NCBI RefSeq assembly: GCF_003477525.1
Contig: NZ_QUDO01000004.1
Location: 62,001-126,000, forward strand
Reading direction: 5' to 3'
Length of the DNA: 64,000 nt
Source: Ruminococcus sp. AF41-9
GTDB taxonomy: Bacteria > Bacillota > Clostridia > Lachnospirales > Lachnospiraceae
The position numbers were made by a program, and so were the translations under genes. The notes beneath the pieces are model-generated. The model ran no database searches, was not told the DNA's origin, and saw only the letters and a list, made by a program, of their open reading frames with translations. This document shows, piece after piece, positions 55,656 to 64,000 of this stretch; the stretch's first letter is position 1; each line of letters begins with the position of its first letter.

Positions 55656-56384
55656 ATGTCAGGACATTCAAAATTTGCAAACATTAAGCATAAGAAAGAG
55701 AAAAACGATGCAAAGAAAGGTAAAATCTTTACTGTAATCGGACGTGAGCTGGTTATGGCTGTCAAAGCCGGCGGTCCGGACCCGAACAACAACAGCAAAC
55801 TTCGTGATGTAATCGCAAAAGCAAAGGCAAACAACATGCCGAACGATACCATCGAACGTGGTATCAAAAAAGCAGCAGGTGCTGACTCCGCTGATAACTA
55901 TGAGAAAGCTGTATACGAAGGATATGGCCCGAACGGTGTTGCGATCATCGTTGAAACTCTGACAGACAACAAGAACCGTACCGCAGGTAATGTGCGTAAT
56001 GCATTTACAAAAGGTAACGGAAGCATTGGAACTCAGGGATGCGTATCCTACATGTTCGACCAGAAAGGCCAGATCATCATTGACAAAGAAGAGTGTGAGA
56101 TGGATGCAGACGAACTGATGATGCTCGCTCTGGATGCAGGCGCAGAGGATTTCAACGAGGAAGAAGACAGCTATGAAGTACTGACAGCACCGGATGATTT
56201 CAGTGCCGTTCGCGAAGCAATTGAGAAAGCAGGCGCACCGATCGCTGAGGCACAGGTTGCCATGATCCCTCAGACATATGTAGACCTCACAGATGAGCAG
56301 GCTCTCAAAGATTTACAGAGAACACTGGATCTTCTGGATGACGATGACGATGTTACCGATTACTGGACAAACTGGAATGAATGA
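55656..56384 (+). CDS. yebC: YebC/PmpR-family protein
   Basis: 242 residues, of the TACO1/YebC family. It has been described as a transcription regulator and, more recently, as a factor that helps ribosomes through proline-rich stretches. Family start [18 protein letters not shown], conserved RIPAN-like [18 protein letters not shown] and [14 protein letters not shown]. The ATG at 55656 has AGGAG 8 bases upstream. The adjacent dinucleotide GAC repeats encode the acidic DDDDD near the end. Confidence 0.93.
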   Translation: MSGHSKFANIKHKKEKNDAKKGKIFTVIGRELVMAVKAGGPDPNNNSKLRDVIAKAKANNMPNDTIERGIKKAAGADSADNYEKAVYEGYGPNGVAIIVETLTDNKNRTAGNVRNAFTKGNGSIGTQGCVSYMFDQKGQIIIDKEECEMDADELMMLALDAGAEDFNEEEDSYEVLTAPDDFSAVREAIEKAGAPIAEAQVAMIPQTYVDLTDEQALKDLQRTLDLLDDDDDVTDYWTNWNE

Positions 56385-56406
56385 TTAAATAACGTTGAGT
56401 GATATG

Positions 56407-56466
56407 AAAATGATCTTTTTGTATGTATGGCTGAGGCAGCGTCATATGAAAAAGATCATTTTTTAT
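56407..56466 (+). terminator. Terminator of yebC
   Basis: AAAATGATCTTTTT pairs with AAAAAGATCATTTTT with a 30-base loop, ending in a T-run. Confidence 0.8.
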
Positions 56467-56561
56467 TGACAGAAACATGAAAATTTATAGTCTATATTGC
56501 ACAAATCATACATCTGAAATCTGTAATAAACGCTGAAAAACTTTTTTCACCCAAAACGGCG

Positions 56562-56589
56562 TTGACATTGATTGTGAAAATGATATAAT
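56562..56589 (+). promoter_or_regulatory. Promoter of the ribose operon
   Basis: TTGACA (56562-56567), 16 bases, TATAAT (56584-56589). Confidence 0.85.
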
Positions 56590-56598
56590 GAAACCATC

Positions 56599-56614
56599 TT
56601 GAAACGGGTTTCAA
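56599..56614. promoter_or_regulatory. LacI-type operator at the rbs promoter
   Basis: TTGAAACGGGTTTCAA is a 7-2-7 palindrome typical of LacI/RbsR operators, placed just after the transcription start. Similar sites lie inside rbsR (56772-56785) and inside rbsD (58753-58772). The expected binder is RbsR encoded next. Confidence 0.8.
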
Positions 56615-56649
56615 AAGTGAAAACATACAACAACAGGAGGCGACGAGGA

Positions 56650-57632
56650 ATGACAAGTATTCGAGATGTAGCAAAACTGGCAGGAGTTTCTCCTTCTACC
56701 GTATCCAGAGTAATGAATGGAACTGCAAAAGTAGATGAAGAAAAAATGCAAAGGGTTTTAAATGCTATCTCTGAAACGGGTTTCAAACCAAATGAAGTTG
56801 CCCGTTCCCTGTTTAAGAAATCATCAAGGATCATCGGTGTGATTGCTCCGGATATCGAGAATCCATCTTCACAGAAATGGCGAAATCAATCGAAGGCGAA
56901 GCATATGCCCGGGGATACCGGATGACATTATGTTATTCTGAGAACAAACCTGAGAAAGAGAAAGAGAGCATTCGAATGCTTTCCAGAATGAATGCAGACG
57001 GAATTATCCTTATGACCAATAACGAGGAAATCGATGCGGAAGTTAAGGACTGCGGGATTCCGGTGGTGGTTGTGGACAGACGTATTCACGCAGAAGGAGA
57101 ACTGGCTTTCGTAGAAGCCGATCATTATGAAGGCGGAAAACTGGCAGCCAGGCATCTGATCCAGTGTGGGTGCAGAAATATTGTAAATATCTCCGGACCA
57201 CAGAAGTATTCCAGTGCCAGAAACAGATATCGGGGATATGTAGATACCTGTAAACAGTATGGACGGGAAGTTCAGAATCTGGAATGTGAGTACAGCTTCG
57301 AACAGGGACAGCAGGTGGCGGAAGAGATTCTGCAGAAATATCCGGCAGTTGACGGAATCATTTCCTGTAATGATATGGTAGCAATCTCTGTGTTCAAAGT
57401 TTTAAGACGCCATGGATACCAGATTCCAGAGGATGTGCAGATTATAGGCTTTGATAATGTGGCATTATCACATCTGATGACACCGGAGCTTACGACAATC
57501 CGACAGCCGATTGCAGATATGGGAAAGACAGCAGTACAATGCATCATTAATTATGCAACCGGAGCTGAGGTAACGAGGGTAAATAAATTTCCGGTAACTC
57601 TGATAAAAAGAGAGACAACAGTTATAAAATGA
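56650..57632 (+). CDS. rbsR: LacI-family transcriptional repressor of the ribose operon, frameshifted
   Basis: About 327 residues when restored. The N-terminal helix-turn-helix and hinge are TSIRDVAKLAGVSPSTVSRVMNG, and the sugar-binding domain includes DGIISCNDMVAISVFKVL and IIGFDNVALSHLMTPELTTI. One missing T near 56865 changes the frame after APDIENP; the rest is in frame 56877-57632, with MAKSIEGEAYARGYRMTLCYSE continuing normally. The start is ATG 56650 after AGGAGGCGACGAGG. It probably represses its own operon through the operator at 56599 and releases DNA on ribose binding. Confidence 0.9.
56772..56785. promoter_or_regulatory. Operator-like palindrome inside rbsR
   Basis: TGAAACGGGTTTCA matches the core of the promoter operator exactly. 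It also encodes the conserved residues SETGFKPN, so codon constraint may explain part of the match. Confidence 0.45.
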
Positions 57633-57703
57633 AAAACAAACAGATCAAGCCAGATAAATGATGGAAGGATCAGTTAAATAATAAATACAAGGAGGAAGAG
57701 AAA

Positions 57704-58591
57704 ATGAAAATCTCAGTAGTAGGAAGCATCAATATGGATCAGACAGTAACTGCAGAGAGAATCCCGCTGAAAGGTGAGACACTTCAGGGTGATACCTTAA
57801 GTTACATCCCTGGCGGAAAAGGCGCAAATCAGGCAGTTGCAATGGCGAGACTTGGTGCAGATGTAGAGATGTTCGGATGCGTAGGCGATGACAGCAACGG
57901 ACAGGCACTGATCGATAACCTTGCAAAGAACGGGGTTAAGACAGGAAATATCAGAAAGATCGCAGGTGTGCCGACAGGAGTGGCGATCATTACAGTAGGT
58001 GAGAATGATAACACGATTATCGTAGTTGCAGGTGCCAACGGTAAAGTTGACTGTGAATATATCGACAGTATCAAAGACGAACTGCTGAAATCTGACTATG
58101 TGGTAATGCAGCATGAGATTCCGGCAAAAACTGTGGAATATGTAGTAAACATCTGCCATGAAAATGGAATCAAAGTTGTATTAAATCCTGCTCCTGCAAG
58201 AGAAGTAAAGAAAGAAGTTCTGGACAAGATCACATGGTTGACACCAAATGAACATGAAGCGAAGATCTTATTCGGTGCAGATACCAACACAGAAGAATTA
58301 CTGAAAACATATCCTGAGAAACTTGTGATTACACTTGGAACTGACGGTGTGGCAGCAGCAAAGAAAGACGGAACCATTGTTCATGTACCGGTCCGCCCTG
58401 CAAAAGTTGCAGATACAACAGGAGCAGGTGATACCTTAAACGGTGCATTCTGTACCATGCTTGCAGAGGATGCTGATCTGGAGAGCGCACTTCGTTTTGC
58501 AAACACAGCAGCAAGCCTTTCCACAGAGAAGTTTGGAGCACAGACAGGAATGCCGACACGGGAAGAAGTTGAAAAGGAGTTAAAGAAATAA
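57704..58591 (+). CDS. rbsK: Ribokinase
   Basis: PfkB-family kinase, 295 residues, phosphorylates D-ribose at O5. It begins MKISVVGSINMDQTV, has the glycine-rich LSYIPGGKGANQAVAMARLGADV and the catalytic signature DTTGAGDTLNGAFC. AGGAGG precedes the ATG. rbsD starts one base after its stop codon. Confidence 0.95.
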   Translation: MKISVVGSINMDQTVTAERIPLKGETLQGDTLSYIPGGKGANQAVAMARLGADVEMFGCVGDDSNGQALIDNLAKNGVKTGNIRKIAGVPTGVAIITVGENDNTIIVVAGANGKVDCEYIDSIKDELLKSDYVVMQHEIPAKTVEYVVNICHENGIKVVLNPAPAREVKKEVLDKITWLTPNEHEAKILFGADTNTEELLKTYPEKLVITLGTDGVAAAKKDGTIVHVPVRPAKVADTTGAGDTLNGAFCTMLAEDADLESALRFANTAASLSTEKFGAQTGMPTREEVEKELKK

Positions 58592-58592
58592 G

Positions 58593-59015
58593 ATGAAACG
58601 ATTGGGAATTTTAAACAGTGATATCGCAAGAGTACTGGCCTATATGGGACACACCGATACTCTTGCCATCGGTGACTGCGGTCTGCCGGTACCGGATACA
58701 ACAGAGAGGATCGATCTTGCACTTGAATTTGGCAAACCTTCTTTTATGGACGTTTTGAAACCGGTTTCAAAAGATATGAAGATTGAGAAAATCGTACTTG
58801 CCGAGGAAATCCGCGAACAGAACCCAAAGATGCTTGCACAGATCGAGCAGTTATTCAAAGAAATTGAGCAGGAAACAGGAGAGAAAGCAGAAGTTGAATT
58901 TGTCTCTCATACAGAATTAAAAAAGAGGACCGGGAGCTGCAAAGCGGTGATCCGCAGTGGAGAAACCACTCCTTATGCAAATATTATCCTGCAGTCAGGC
59001 TGTATTTTCGGGTAG
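58593..59015 (+). CDS. rbsD: D-ribose pyranase
   Basis: 140 residues. It interconverts the pyranose and furanose forms of ribose so that RbsK can use it. Family start MKRLGILNSDIARVLAYMGHTD with the catalytic His, then GDCGLPVP and the C-terminal RSGETTPYANIILQSGC. It carries an operator-like palindrome in its coding sequence (58753-58772). Confidence 0.95.
   Translation: MKRLGILNSDIARVLAYMGHTDTLAIGDCGLPVPDTTERIDLALEFGKPSFMDVLKPVSKDMKIEKIVLAEEIREQNPKMLAQIEQLFKEIEQETGEKAEVEFVSHTELKKRTGSCKAVIRSGETTPYANIILQSGCIFG
58753..58772. promoter_or_regulatory. Perfect 20-bp operator-like palindrome inside rbsD
   Basis: The core TGAAACCGGTTTCA with TTT and AAA flanks is fully symmetric. It differs from the promoter operator only in the centre (CCGG for CGGG) and lies about 2.15 kb downstream. 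It could be an auxiliary operator for looping. Confidence 0.55.
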
Positions 59016-59064
59016 AAAAACAGGCAGTATCTGAACTGCCAGTAAATAAAAGGGGGCAAAAATA

Positions 59065-60549
59065 ATGCGAATTGAGATGCGCGGGATCGACAAATCATTC
59101 GGTTCCAACCAGGTACTGAAGCAGGCAGGATTCACACTGGAAAGCGGCGAAGTTCATGCGCTGATGGGTGAAAACGGAGCAGGAAAATCTACTTTAATGA
59201 AGATTCTTACAGGCGTTTATACCAAGGATGCAGGAACTGTGCTTGTTGACGGAAAAGAAGTAAACTACAAAAATCCGCAGGAGGCTGAAAAAGCGGGAAT
59301 CGTCTTTATCTATCAGGAGCTAAACGTTATGTTTGACCTGACAGTAGAAGAGAACCTGTTTATGGGAAAAGAGATTCATGGAAAATTAGGAATCTGTGAC
59401 AGAAAAGCAATGCAGAAAAAAGCCCGGGAAGCACTGAATACACTGGGAGTAGATATTTCTCCTAAGACAGTTATGTCTGAGCTTTCCGTAGGTCAGCAGC
59501 AGATGGTTGAAATCTGTAAAGCACTGATGGCAGATGCAAAGGTCATTATCATGGATGAGCCGACGGCTGCACTGACACAAAGCGAGACGGTTGCGCTGTT
59601 TAAGGTCATTGAATCTCTGAGAAAGAAAGGCGTGTCCATGGTTTATATCTCACACCGTATGGAAGAAATTTTTGAACTGTGTGACAGAATTACAGTTTTG
59701 CGTGATGGTTCTTACATTGGGGTGAAGAACATTCCGGAAACAAACATGAATGAAATCGTCAAGATGATGATCGGACGTGAGATTGGAGAACGTTATCCGT
59801 CCAGAGATGTAAAAATCGGCAAAGAAGTTCTGAAAGTAAAAGGACTGACCAGAAAAGGAACATTCCATGATGTATCTTTCTCCGTACGTGCAGGCGAAGT
59901 ACTTGGAGTTTCCGGTCTGATGGGGGCCGGAAGAACAGAAATCATGCAGGCAATCTTTGGAAATCTTTCTTATGAAAGCGGAAGCATTGAGATTGACGGC
60001 AAAGAAGTGAAGATCTCCAATCCGAGACAGGCAATGGAACAGGGAATCGGATTTATCACAGAGGACAGAAAGACAGAAGGTCTGATGCTTGACAAGAGTA
60101 TCCGGGAGAACATTTCTCTTTGTAATCTGGGACGCATTTCCAAGTCTTCTGTAATTTCTAAGGAAGCAGAGAAGAATATGGTGGCAGAGGCAATTAAAGA
60201 TCTGCATATCAAATGTTTTGGACCATATCATGAATGCAACAACTTAAGTGGTGGGAATCAGCAGAAAGTTGTTCTTGCAAAATGGATCCTTACTAATCCG
60301 AAGATCCTGATCCTGGATGAGCCTACCAGAGGTGTAGATATCGGAGCGAAAAAAGAGATTTACAGTATTATCAATAAACTGGCAGCACAGGGCGTTGCGA
60401 TCATCATGGTATCCTCAGAACTGCCGGAGGTACTTGGAATGAGTGACAACATCATGGTTGTCCGTGAGGGTGAAGTAAGAGGAATCATTTCCTATGAGGA
60501 AGCAAATCAGGAAAGAGTAATGACATTGGCTACGGGAGGTACAATTTAA
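59065..60549 (+). CDS. rbsA: Ribose ABC transporter ATPase
   Basis: Tandem-domain sugar ATPase of 494 residues. Domain 1 has [29 protein letters not shown] and [11 protein letters not shown]. Domain 2 has the altered [12 protein letters not shown]alker A region usual for this family, [16 protein letters not shown] and [23 protein letters not shown] precedes the ATG. It overlaps rbsC by one base (TAATG). Confidence 0.95.
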   Translation: MRIEMRGIDKSFGSNQVLKQAGFTLESGEVHALMGENGAGKSTLMKILTGVYTKDAGTVLVDGKEVNYKNPQEAEKAGIVFIYQELNVMFDLTVEENLFMGKEIHGKLGICDRKAMQKKAREALNTLGVDISPKTVMSELSVGQQQMVEICKALMADAKVIIMDEPTAALTQSETVALFKVIESLRKKGVSMVYISHRMEEIFELCDRITVLRDGSYIGVKNIPETNMNEIVKMMIGREIGERYPSRDVKIGKEVLKVKGLTRKGTFHDVSFSVRAGEVLGVSGLMGAGRTEIMQAIFGNLSYESGSIEIDGKEVKISNPRQAMEQGIGFITEDRKTEGLMLDKSIRENISLCNLGRISKSSVISKEAEKNMVAEAIKDLHIKCFGPYHECNNLSGGNQQKVVLAKWILTNPKILILDEPTRGVDIGAKKEIYSIINKLAAQGVAIIMVSSELPEVLGMSDNIMVVREGEVRGIISYEEANQERVMTLATGGTI

Positions 60550-61490
60550 TGGAAACTAAGAAAAAAAGCGTATCTGAATATGTTCAGGAATATGGCGCAC
60601 TTATCGCATTGATCGTTCTTGTTGTGGGAATCGGTATTGCAAGTCCGGAATTCCGCACATGGAGTAACTTTTTGTCACTGTTAAGACAGTCTTCTATTAA
60701 TGGATTTATTGCATTTGGTATGACATGCGTAATCCTGACAGATGCGATCGACCTGTCTGTTGGTTCTATTCTGGGCCTGTCTACAGCACTCTGCGCCGGA
60801 ATGATTGCAAGCGGATTTCCGGTTGTACCGGCACTGATCCTTGCACTGGTAATCGGTACAGGACTTGGCCTTATCAGCGGTATCCTTGTTACAAAAGGCC
60901 GTCTGCAGGCATTTATCGCAACTCTTGTTACAATGACTGTTTACCGTGGATTAACCATGATCTTCATGGATGGAAAACCGATTTCCAACCTTGGCGACAG
61001 CTTTGCACTGAAACTGGTAGGAAAAGGAAATATCTTCCGCATTCCGATCCCTGTCATCCTTTTTGTGCTTGCATTCCTTGCATTCTATTTCATGCTGAAC
61101 AAAACAACATTCGGAAGACGTATCTATGCAACCGGAAGTAACAGTAAATGTGCACGTCTTGCAGGTGTTGATATTGACAAGACAAAAATCATTGTTTATG
61201 GAATTTCCGGTTTCATGTCTGCTCTTTCCGGTCTGATCCTTCTTTCCAGACTGAATTCCGCTCAGCCTACTCTGGGCAGCGGATATGAAATGGATGCCAT
61301 CGCAGCAACTGCACTTGGCGGAACAAGTATGAGCGGTGGACGCGGTAAGATTCAGGGAACTCTGATCGGTGTTCTGATCATTGCTGTTCTGAATAATGGT
61401 ATGAATATCCTTGGCATTTCTTCTTACTATCAGGATGTAGTAAAAGGTATTGTTATTCTGATTGCTGTACTTTCTGACAGAAACCGTTAA
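60549..61490 (+). CDS. rbsC: Ribose ABC transporter permease
   Basis: Membrane permease of 313 residues with about ten hydrophobic segments and the conserved cytoplasmic loop around YATGSNSKCARLAGVDIDKTK. It ends DRNR like other RbsC proteins. It is translationally coupled to rbsA. Confidence 0.94.
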   Translation: METKKKSVSEYVQEYGALIALIVLVVGIGIASPEFRTWSNFLSLLRQSSINGFIAFGMTCVILTDAIDLSVGSILGLSTALCAGMIASGFPVVPALILALVIGTGLGLISGILVTKGRLQAFIATLVTMTVYRGLTMIFMDGKPISNLGDSFALKLVGKGNIFRIPIPVILFVLAFLAFYFMLNKTTFGRRIYATGSNSKCARLAGVDIDKTKIIVYGISGFMSALSGLILLSRLNSAQPTLGSGYEMDAIAATALGGTSMSGGRGKIQGTLIGVLIIAVLNNGMNILGISSYYQDVVKGIVILIAVLSDRNR

Positions 61491-61591
61491 TCAGAATAGA
61501 AAGAAATTACATATTCAGGCAGCTGAGGGATAAGAGCGGCAGTCTGAGAAATTGAATATAAGAGATTTAAATATACAGGAGGGATTTCGAA

Positions 61592-62536
61592 ATGAAAATA
61601 AAGAAGATCGTAGCTCTGACAGCCGCGTGTGCAATGTTATCTTCCGCAGCAGGATGCCAGATCATCACTATTGACGGTGAAGGAACTGCTGAAGTCGGTG
61701 AAAACGGAGTAGTAGGAAACGGAGCGATCGGATTGTCTGTATCTACATTAAATAACCCGTTTTTCGTAAGTCTTGCAGAGGGTGCACAGGCAGAAGCGGA
61801 AGAAAAAGGTGCAAAACTGATCACTGTTGATGCAGGTGATGATGCTGCCAAACAGACCAACGACGTAGAAGACCTGGTATCAAGAAATGTATCTGTCCTG
61901 ATCGTAAACCCGGTAGACTCTGACGCAGTTGCTCCGGCAGTAAAGGATGCAATTTCAAAAGGAATCAAGGTTATCTCCGTAGACCGTGTTGTAAATGGCG
62001 TTGACGTAGACTGCCAGATCGCATCTGATAACGTAGCAGGTGCAAAAATGGCAACAGAGTATCTGGTAGAAACCATCGGTGAGGGTGCACCTGTAGCTGA
62101 ACTTCAGGGAACAACCGGAGCTTCCGCAACCATCGACAGAGGTGCAGGATTCCATGAGGTAGCTGATGAAAAACTGGATGTAACAGGAAGCCAGACCGCA
62201 GACTTCAACCGTGCAACAGGCATGACTGTTATGGAGAACCTGCTTCAGGCAGACGGTTCTATCAAGGGCGTATTTGCACACAATGATGAGATGGCACTTG
62301 GCGCATTGGAGGCCATTGCAGCAACCGGAAAAGATATCAAGGTTGTCGGATTTGATGCCACAGACGATGCAGTTGCAGCCGTAAAAGCCGGTAAAATGCT
62401 TGCGACAGTAGCGCAGCAGCCAGATCAGATGGGTAAAACAGCAGTAGATACAGCGATCACTCTGGCAGACGGAGATACAGTTGAGAAGTCCATTCCGGTA
62501 GAAGTAAAACTGGTCACCAAAGACAGCGCAGAGTAA
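61592..62536 (+). CDS. rbsB: Ribose-binding lipoprotein
   Basis: 314 residues. The signal peptide ends in a lipobox (SSAAGC, lipid-anchored Cys22), followed by a type-I periplasmic binding protein of ribose type (IGLSVSTLNNPFFVSLAEGAQAEA; VEDLVSRNVSVLIVNPVDSDAV; GVFAHNDEMALGALEAI). It captures ribose at the outer membrane face of the cell. AGGAGGG precedes the ATG. It is last gene of the operon. Confidence 0.95.
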   Translation: MKIKKIVALTAACAMLSSAAGCQIITIDGEGTAEVGENGVVGNGAIGLSVSTLNNPFFVSLAEGAQAEAEEKGAKLITVDAGDDAAKQTNDVEDLVSRNVSVLIVNPVDSDAVAPAVKDAISKGIKVISVDRVVNGVDVDCQIASDNVAGAKMATEYLVETIGEGAPVAELQGTTGASATIDRGAGFHEVADEKLDVTGSQTADFNRATGMTVMENLLQADGSIKGVFAHNDEMALGALEAIAATGKDIKVVGFDATDDAVAAVKAGKMLATVAQQPDQMGKTAVDTAITLADGDTVEKSIPVEVKLVTKDSAE

Positions 62537-62628
62537 AAAACAGAATCATCGCAACTTGTCTGATGATCTGAGTGATCATAGCTTTAAAGCGTGTTGGAAG
62601 AAGAATAATTTTATAAAAAATGATACAT

Positions 62629-62662
62629 AATACCTCCAGAAGCAAAATCCTGGAGGTATTTT
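62629..62662 (+). promoter_or_regulatory. Terminator-like hairpin that buries the next ribosome binding site
   Basis: AATACCTCCAG (62629-62639) pairs perfectly with CTGGAGGTATT (62650-62660), followed by TTT and the ATG at 62664. The right arm contains the GGAGG ribosome binding site of the next gene at 7 bases from its start. The same stem could end rbs transcripts and block translation of read-through RNA. Confidence 0.75.
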
Positions 62663-62663
62663 T

Positions 62664-63362
62664 ATGAGTGATAATACAGAAAAAGAACAGAAATTAAAAC
62701 AGGAAGACACACAGAATGAACAGATCAGAGAAATGGGGCAGGTGGTGCTGGACAGCAATTCCAGAAAGCATAAAGTGGAACTTCTGACGATCATCGGGGA
62801 AGTCGAAGGACATGAGTCTGCGCCGTCCCATTCCAAAACAACGAAATACGAACATGTGCTGCCGAAACTTGCAATTATTGAGGATGATGAAGAGATTGAA
62901 GGTTTGCTGATCCTGCTGAATACAGTAGGGGGAGATGTGGAAGCTGGGCTTGCTATTGCAGAAATGATCGCATCATTAAGCATCCCAACAGTTTCACTGG
63001 TTCTGGGCGGCGGACATTCTATAGGAGTTCCGATGGCAGTGTCAGCAGACTATTCCTTTGTAGTACCAAGTGCCACTATGGTGATCCACCCGGTACGTTC
63101 CAGCGGAATGTTTATCGGAGTTGCCCAGACCTACCGGAATATGGAAAAGATTCAGGATCGCATCACCACATTTATTTCAGAACATTCCAAAGCATCCCAG
63201 CAGAGACTGGAGGAACTGATGCTGGATACCACGCAGCTTGTAAAAGATGTGGGAACGATGCTGGAAGGAAAAGATGCAGTGAAGGAAGGGCTGATCGATG
63301 AAGTTGGCGGGATTAAGGAAGCTTTGGCAAAACTATATGAATTAATAGAAAAACACCAATAA
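62664..63362 (+). CDS. ClpP-fold serine protease, TepA-like
   Basis: 232 residues, of the ClpP/crotonase fold branch called TepA (translocation-enhancing protein) in Bacillus. The charged N-terminus is followed by GLLILLNTVGGDVEAGLAIAEMIASL. The likely nucleophile Ser is in GGGHSIGVPMAVSAD and the His in TMVIHPVRSSG. There is no signal peptide or membrane segment. It is probably a cytoplasmic peptidase acting near the membrane. The start is fixed by GGAGG at 7 bases, which lies inside a hairpin. Confidence 0.88.
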   Translation: MSDNTEKEQKLKQEDTQNEQIREMGQVVLDSNSRKHKVELLTIIGEVEGHESAPSHSKTTKYEHVLPKLAIIEDDEEIEGLLILLNTVGGDVEAGLAIAEMIASLSIPTVSLVLGGGHSIGVPMAVSADYSFVVPSATMVIHPVRSSGMFIGVAQTYRNMEKIQDRITTFISEHSKASQQRLEELMLDTTQLVKDVGTMLEGKDAVKEGLIDEVGGIKEALAKLYELIEKHQ

Positions 63363-63497
63363 AACATAATATTATAAATCAGACTAATATAGTCTGAAAA
63401 TATTGCTTAATAAAAAGACGGACATCAGTTGTCAGAATAATATACAGAATTTCTTTCAAAAAGTTAAAATTTTCTGTTCCATCTTGCAAATCAACCC

Positions 63498-63526
63498 TTG
63501 CCATATGTCAGATTTTGGCGTATTAT
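63498..63526 (+). promoter_or_regulatory. Promoter of nfnA
   Basis: TTGCCA (63498-63503), 17 bases, TATTAT (63521-63526). A small hairpin TCAGAC/GTCTGA lies upstream near 63380-63400. Confidence 0.65.
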
Positions 63527-63559
63527 TATTAGAGGTTATTATTTGCGAGGAGGAAAACC

Positions 63560-64000
63560 ATGTATAAGATTTTAAAAGCTGAGACACTGGCAGCTAAGAT
63601 CCATCTTATGGTTGTACACGCACCGCGTGTTGCAAGCCATTGTCAGCCAGGACAATTTATCATTGTAAAGATGGACGAGAAAGGCGAGAGAATCCCGCTT
63701 ACTATCTGTGATTATGATCGTGAAGAGGGAACAATTACAATTGTATTCCAGGAAATCGGTGCATCTACGATCAAGATGTCCGAATTAAAAGCCGGAGATT
63801 CTTTCCGCGACTTCGTTGGACCTCTTGGATGTCCATCTGAGTTCGTTCACGAAGATATTGAAGAATTAAAGAAAAAGAAAATGGTATTTGTTGCCGGCGG
63901 TGTTGGCACAGCACCTGTTTATCCACAGGTTAAATGGCTGCACGAACACGGTATCACAGCAGATGTTATCCTTGGCTCCAAGACAAAGGATATGGTTATC
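63560..64000 (+). CDS. nfnA: Ferredoxin-NADP reductase, FAD subunit (NfnA/SudB-like), cut by window end
   Basis: First 147 residues of a flavoprotein of the dihydroorotate dehydrogenase electron-transfer subunit family. The FAD-binding part has PGQFIIVKMDEKGERIPLTI, and the nucleotide-binding part VAGGVGTAPVYPQVKWLHE. The C-terminal [2Fe-2S] cysteines lie beyond the window. With NfnB it bifurcates electrons from NADPH to ferredoxin and NAD. ATG 63560 after GAGGAGG. The assignment to NfnA rather than PyrK rests on overall similarity; an nfnB gene just downstream would confirm it. Confidence 0.85.
   Translation, partial: MYKILKAETLAAKIHLMVVHAPRVASHCQPGQFIIVKMDEKGERIPLTICDYDREEGTITIVFQEIGASTIKMSELKAGDSFRDFVGPLGCPSEFVHEDIEELKKKKMVFVAGGVGTAPVYPQVKWLHEHGITADVILGSKTKDMVI

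Noticed and set aside
1..64000. CRISPR array, prophage, transposase or defence genes
   Set aside because: No regularly spaced direct repeats, phage structural genes, transposase or Cas-like motifs were found anywhere in the window.

Overview
The window reads as about 64 kb of chromosome from a low-to-mid GC Gram-positive anaerobe, most likely a gut clostridium of the Lachnospiraceae (Blautia/Ruminococcus-like). This is inference from the gene set (PPi-dependent phosphofructokinase next to pyruvate phosphate dikinase, Rex, a large BcrA/BadF-type activase-dehydratase protein, NfnA, sigma-A promoters with near-consensus TTGACA-17-TATAAT, strong AGGAGG ribosome binding sites); no rRNA gene is present to fix the taxon. 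Most of the window is ordinary housekeeping sequence. There is no CRISPR array, prophage, insertion sequence or recognisable defence island.

Layout: 0-4.4 kb, aldo/keto reductase with ferredoxin tail, tmRNA (ssrA) and a two-component system. 4.4-8.7 kb, a structured intergenic region with a dispersed repeat, then hisH-hisF-ung and a lipid/polysaccharide flippase. 8.9-13.2 kb (minus), a 1413-residue activase/2-hydroxyacyl-CoA dehydratase-like protein. 13.5-15.1 kb, tgt-yajC. 15.4-22.3 kb, an amino-acid operon leuB-ilvD-ilvB-serC-serA with hairpins between its genes. 22.4-26.2 kb, a long inverted repeat, fructokinase (minus) and a branching-enzyme-like protein with altered catalytic positions and a histone-H1-like tail. 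26.2-27.1 kb, tRNA-Thr(CGU) and a decayed MATE transporter. 27.2-38.3 kb, two polyamine-type ABC transport sets (the second with a permease/binding-protein fusion and an extra binding protein), a PTS enzyme I homologue and a DUF362-ferredoxin protein. 38.4-40.3 kb (minus), homocysteine methyltransferase and aldose epimerase. 40.6-44.8 kb, PPi-phosphofructokinase and pyruvate phosphate dikinase, the two PPi-linked steps of glycolysis. 45-50 kb, an ABC remnant, a 50-residue small protein, an intracellular-type subtilase, isocitrate dehydrogenase and an ABC-F protein (minus). 50-56.4 kb, rex, nnr, alr, mazF, a CBS/CorC membrane protein and yebC. 56.6-62.5 kb, a complete ribose operon rbsR-K-D-A-C-B with LacI-type operators. 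62.7-64 kb, a ClpP/TepA-like protease and the start of nfnA.

A recurrent oddity is that five otherwise intact conserved genes (tgt, a potA, ptsI, an abc-F and rbsR) each carry one single-base frameshift, mostly in a short homopolymer. This looks more like read or assembly error than coordinated decay, so these genes are annotated over their full restored span. The most interesting non-housekeeping signals are the long inverted repeat at 22.4-22.6 kb, the pseudoknot-like RNA region and dispersed repeat at 4.5-4.7 kb, a closed multi-helix region between leuB and ilvD, the degenerate branching enzyme, paired operators inside the rbs operon, and a terminator-like hairpin that buries the ribosome binding site of the TepA-like gene. 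I did not find a clearly new multi-gene system.
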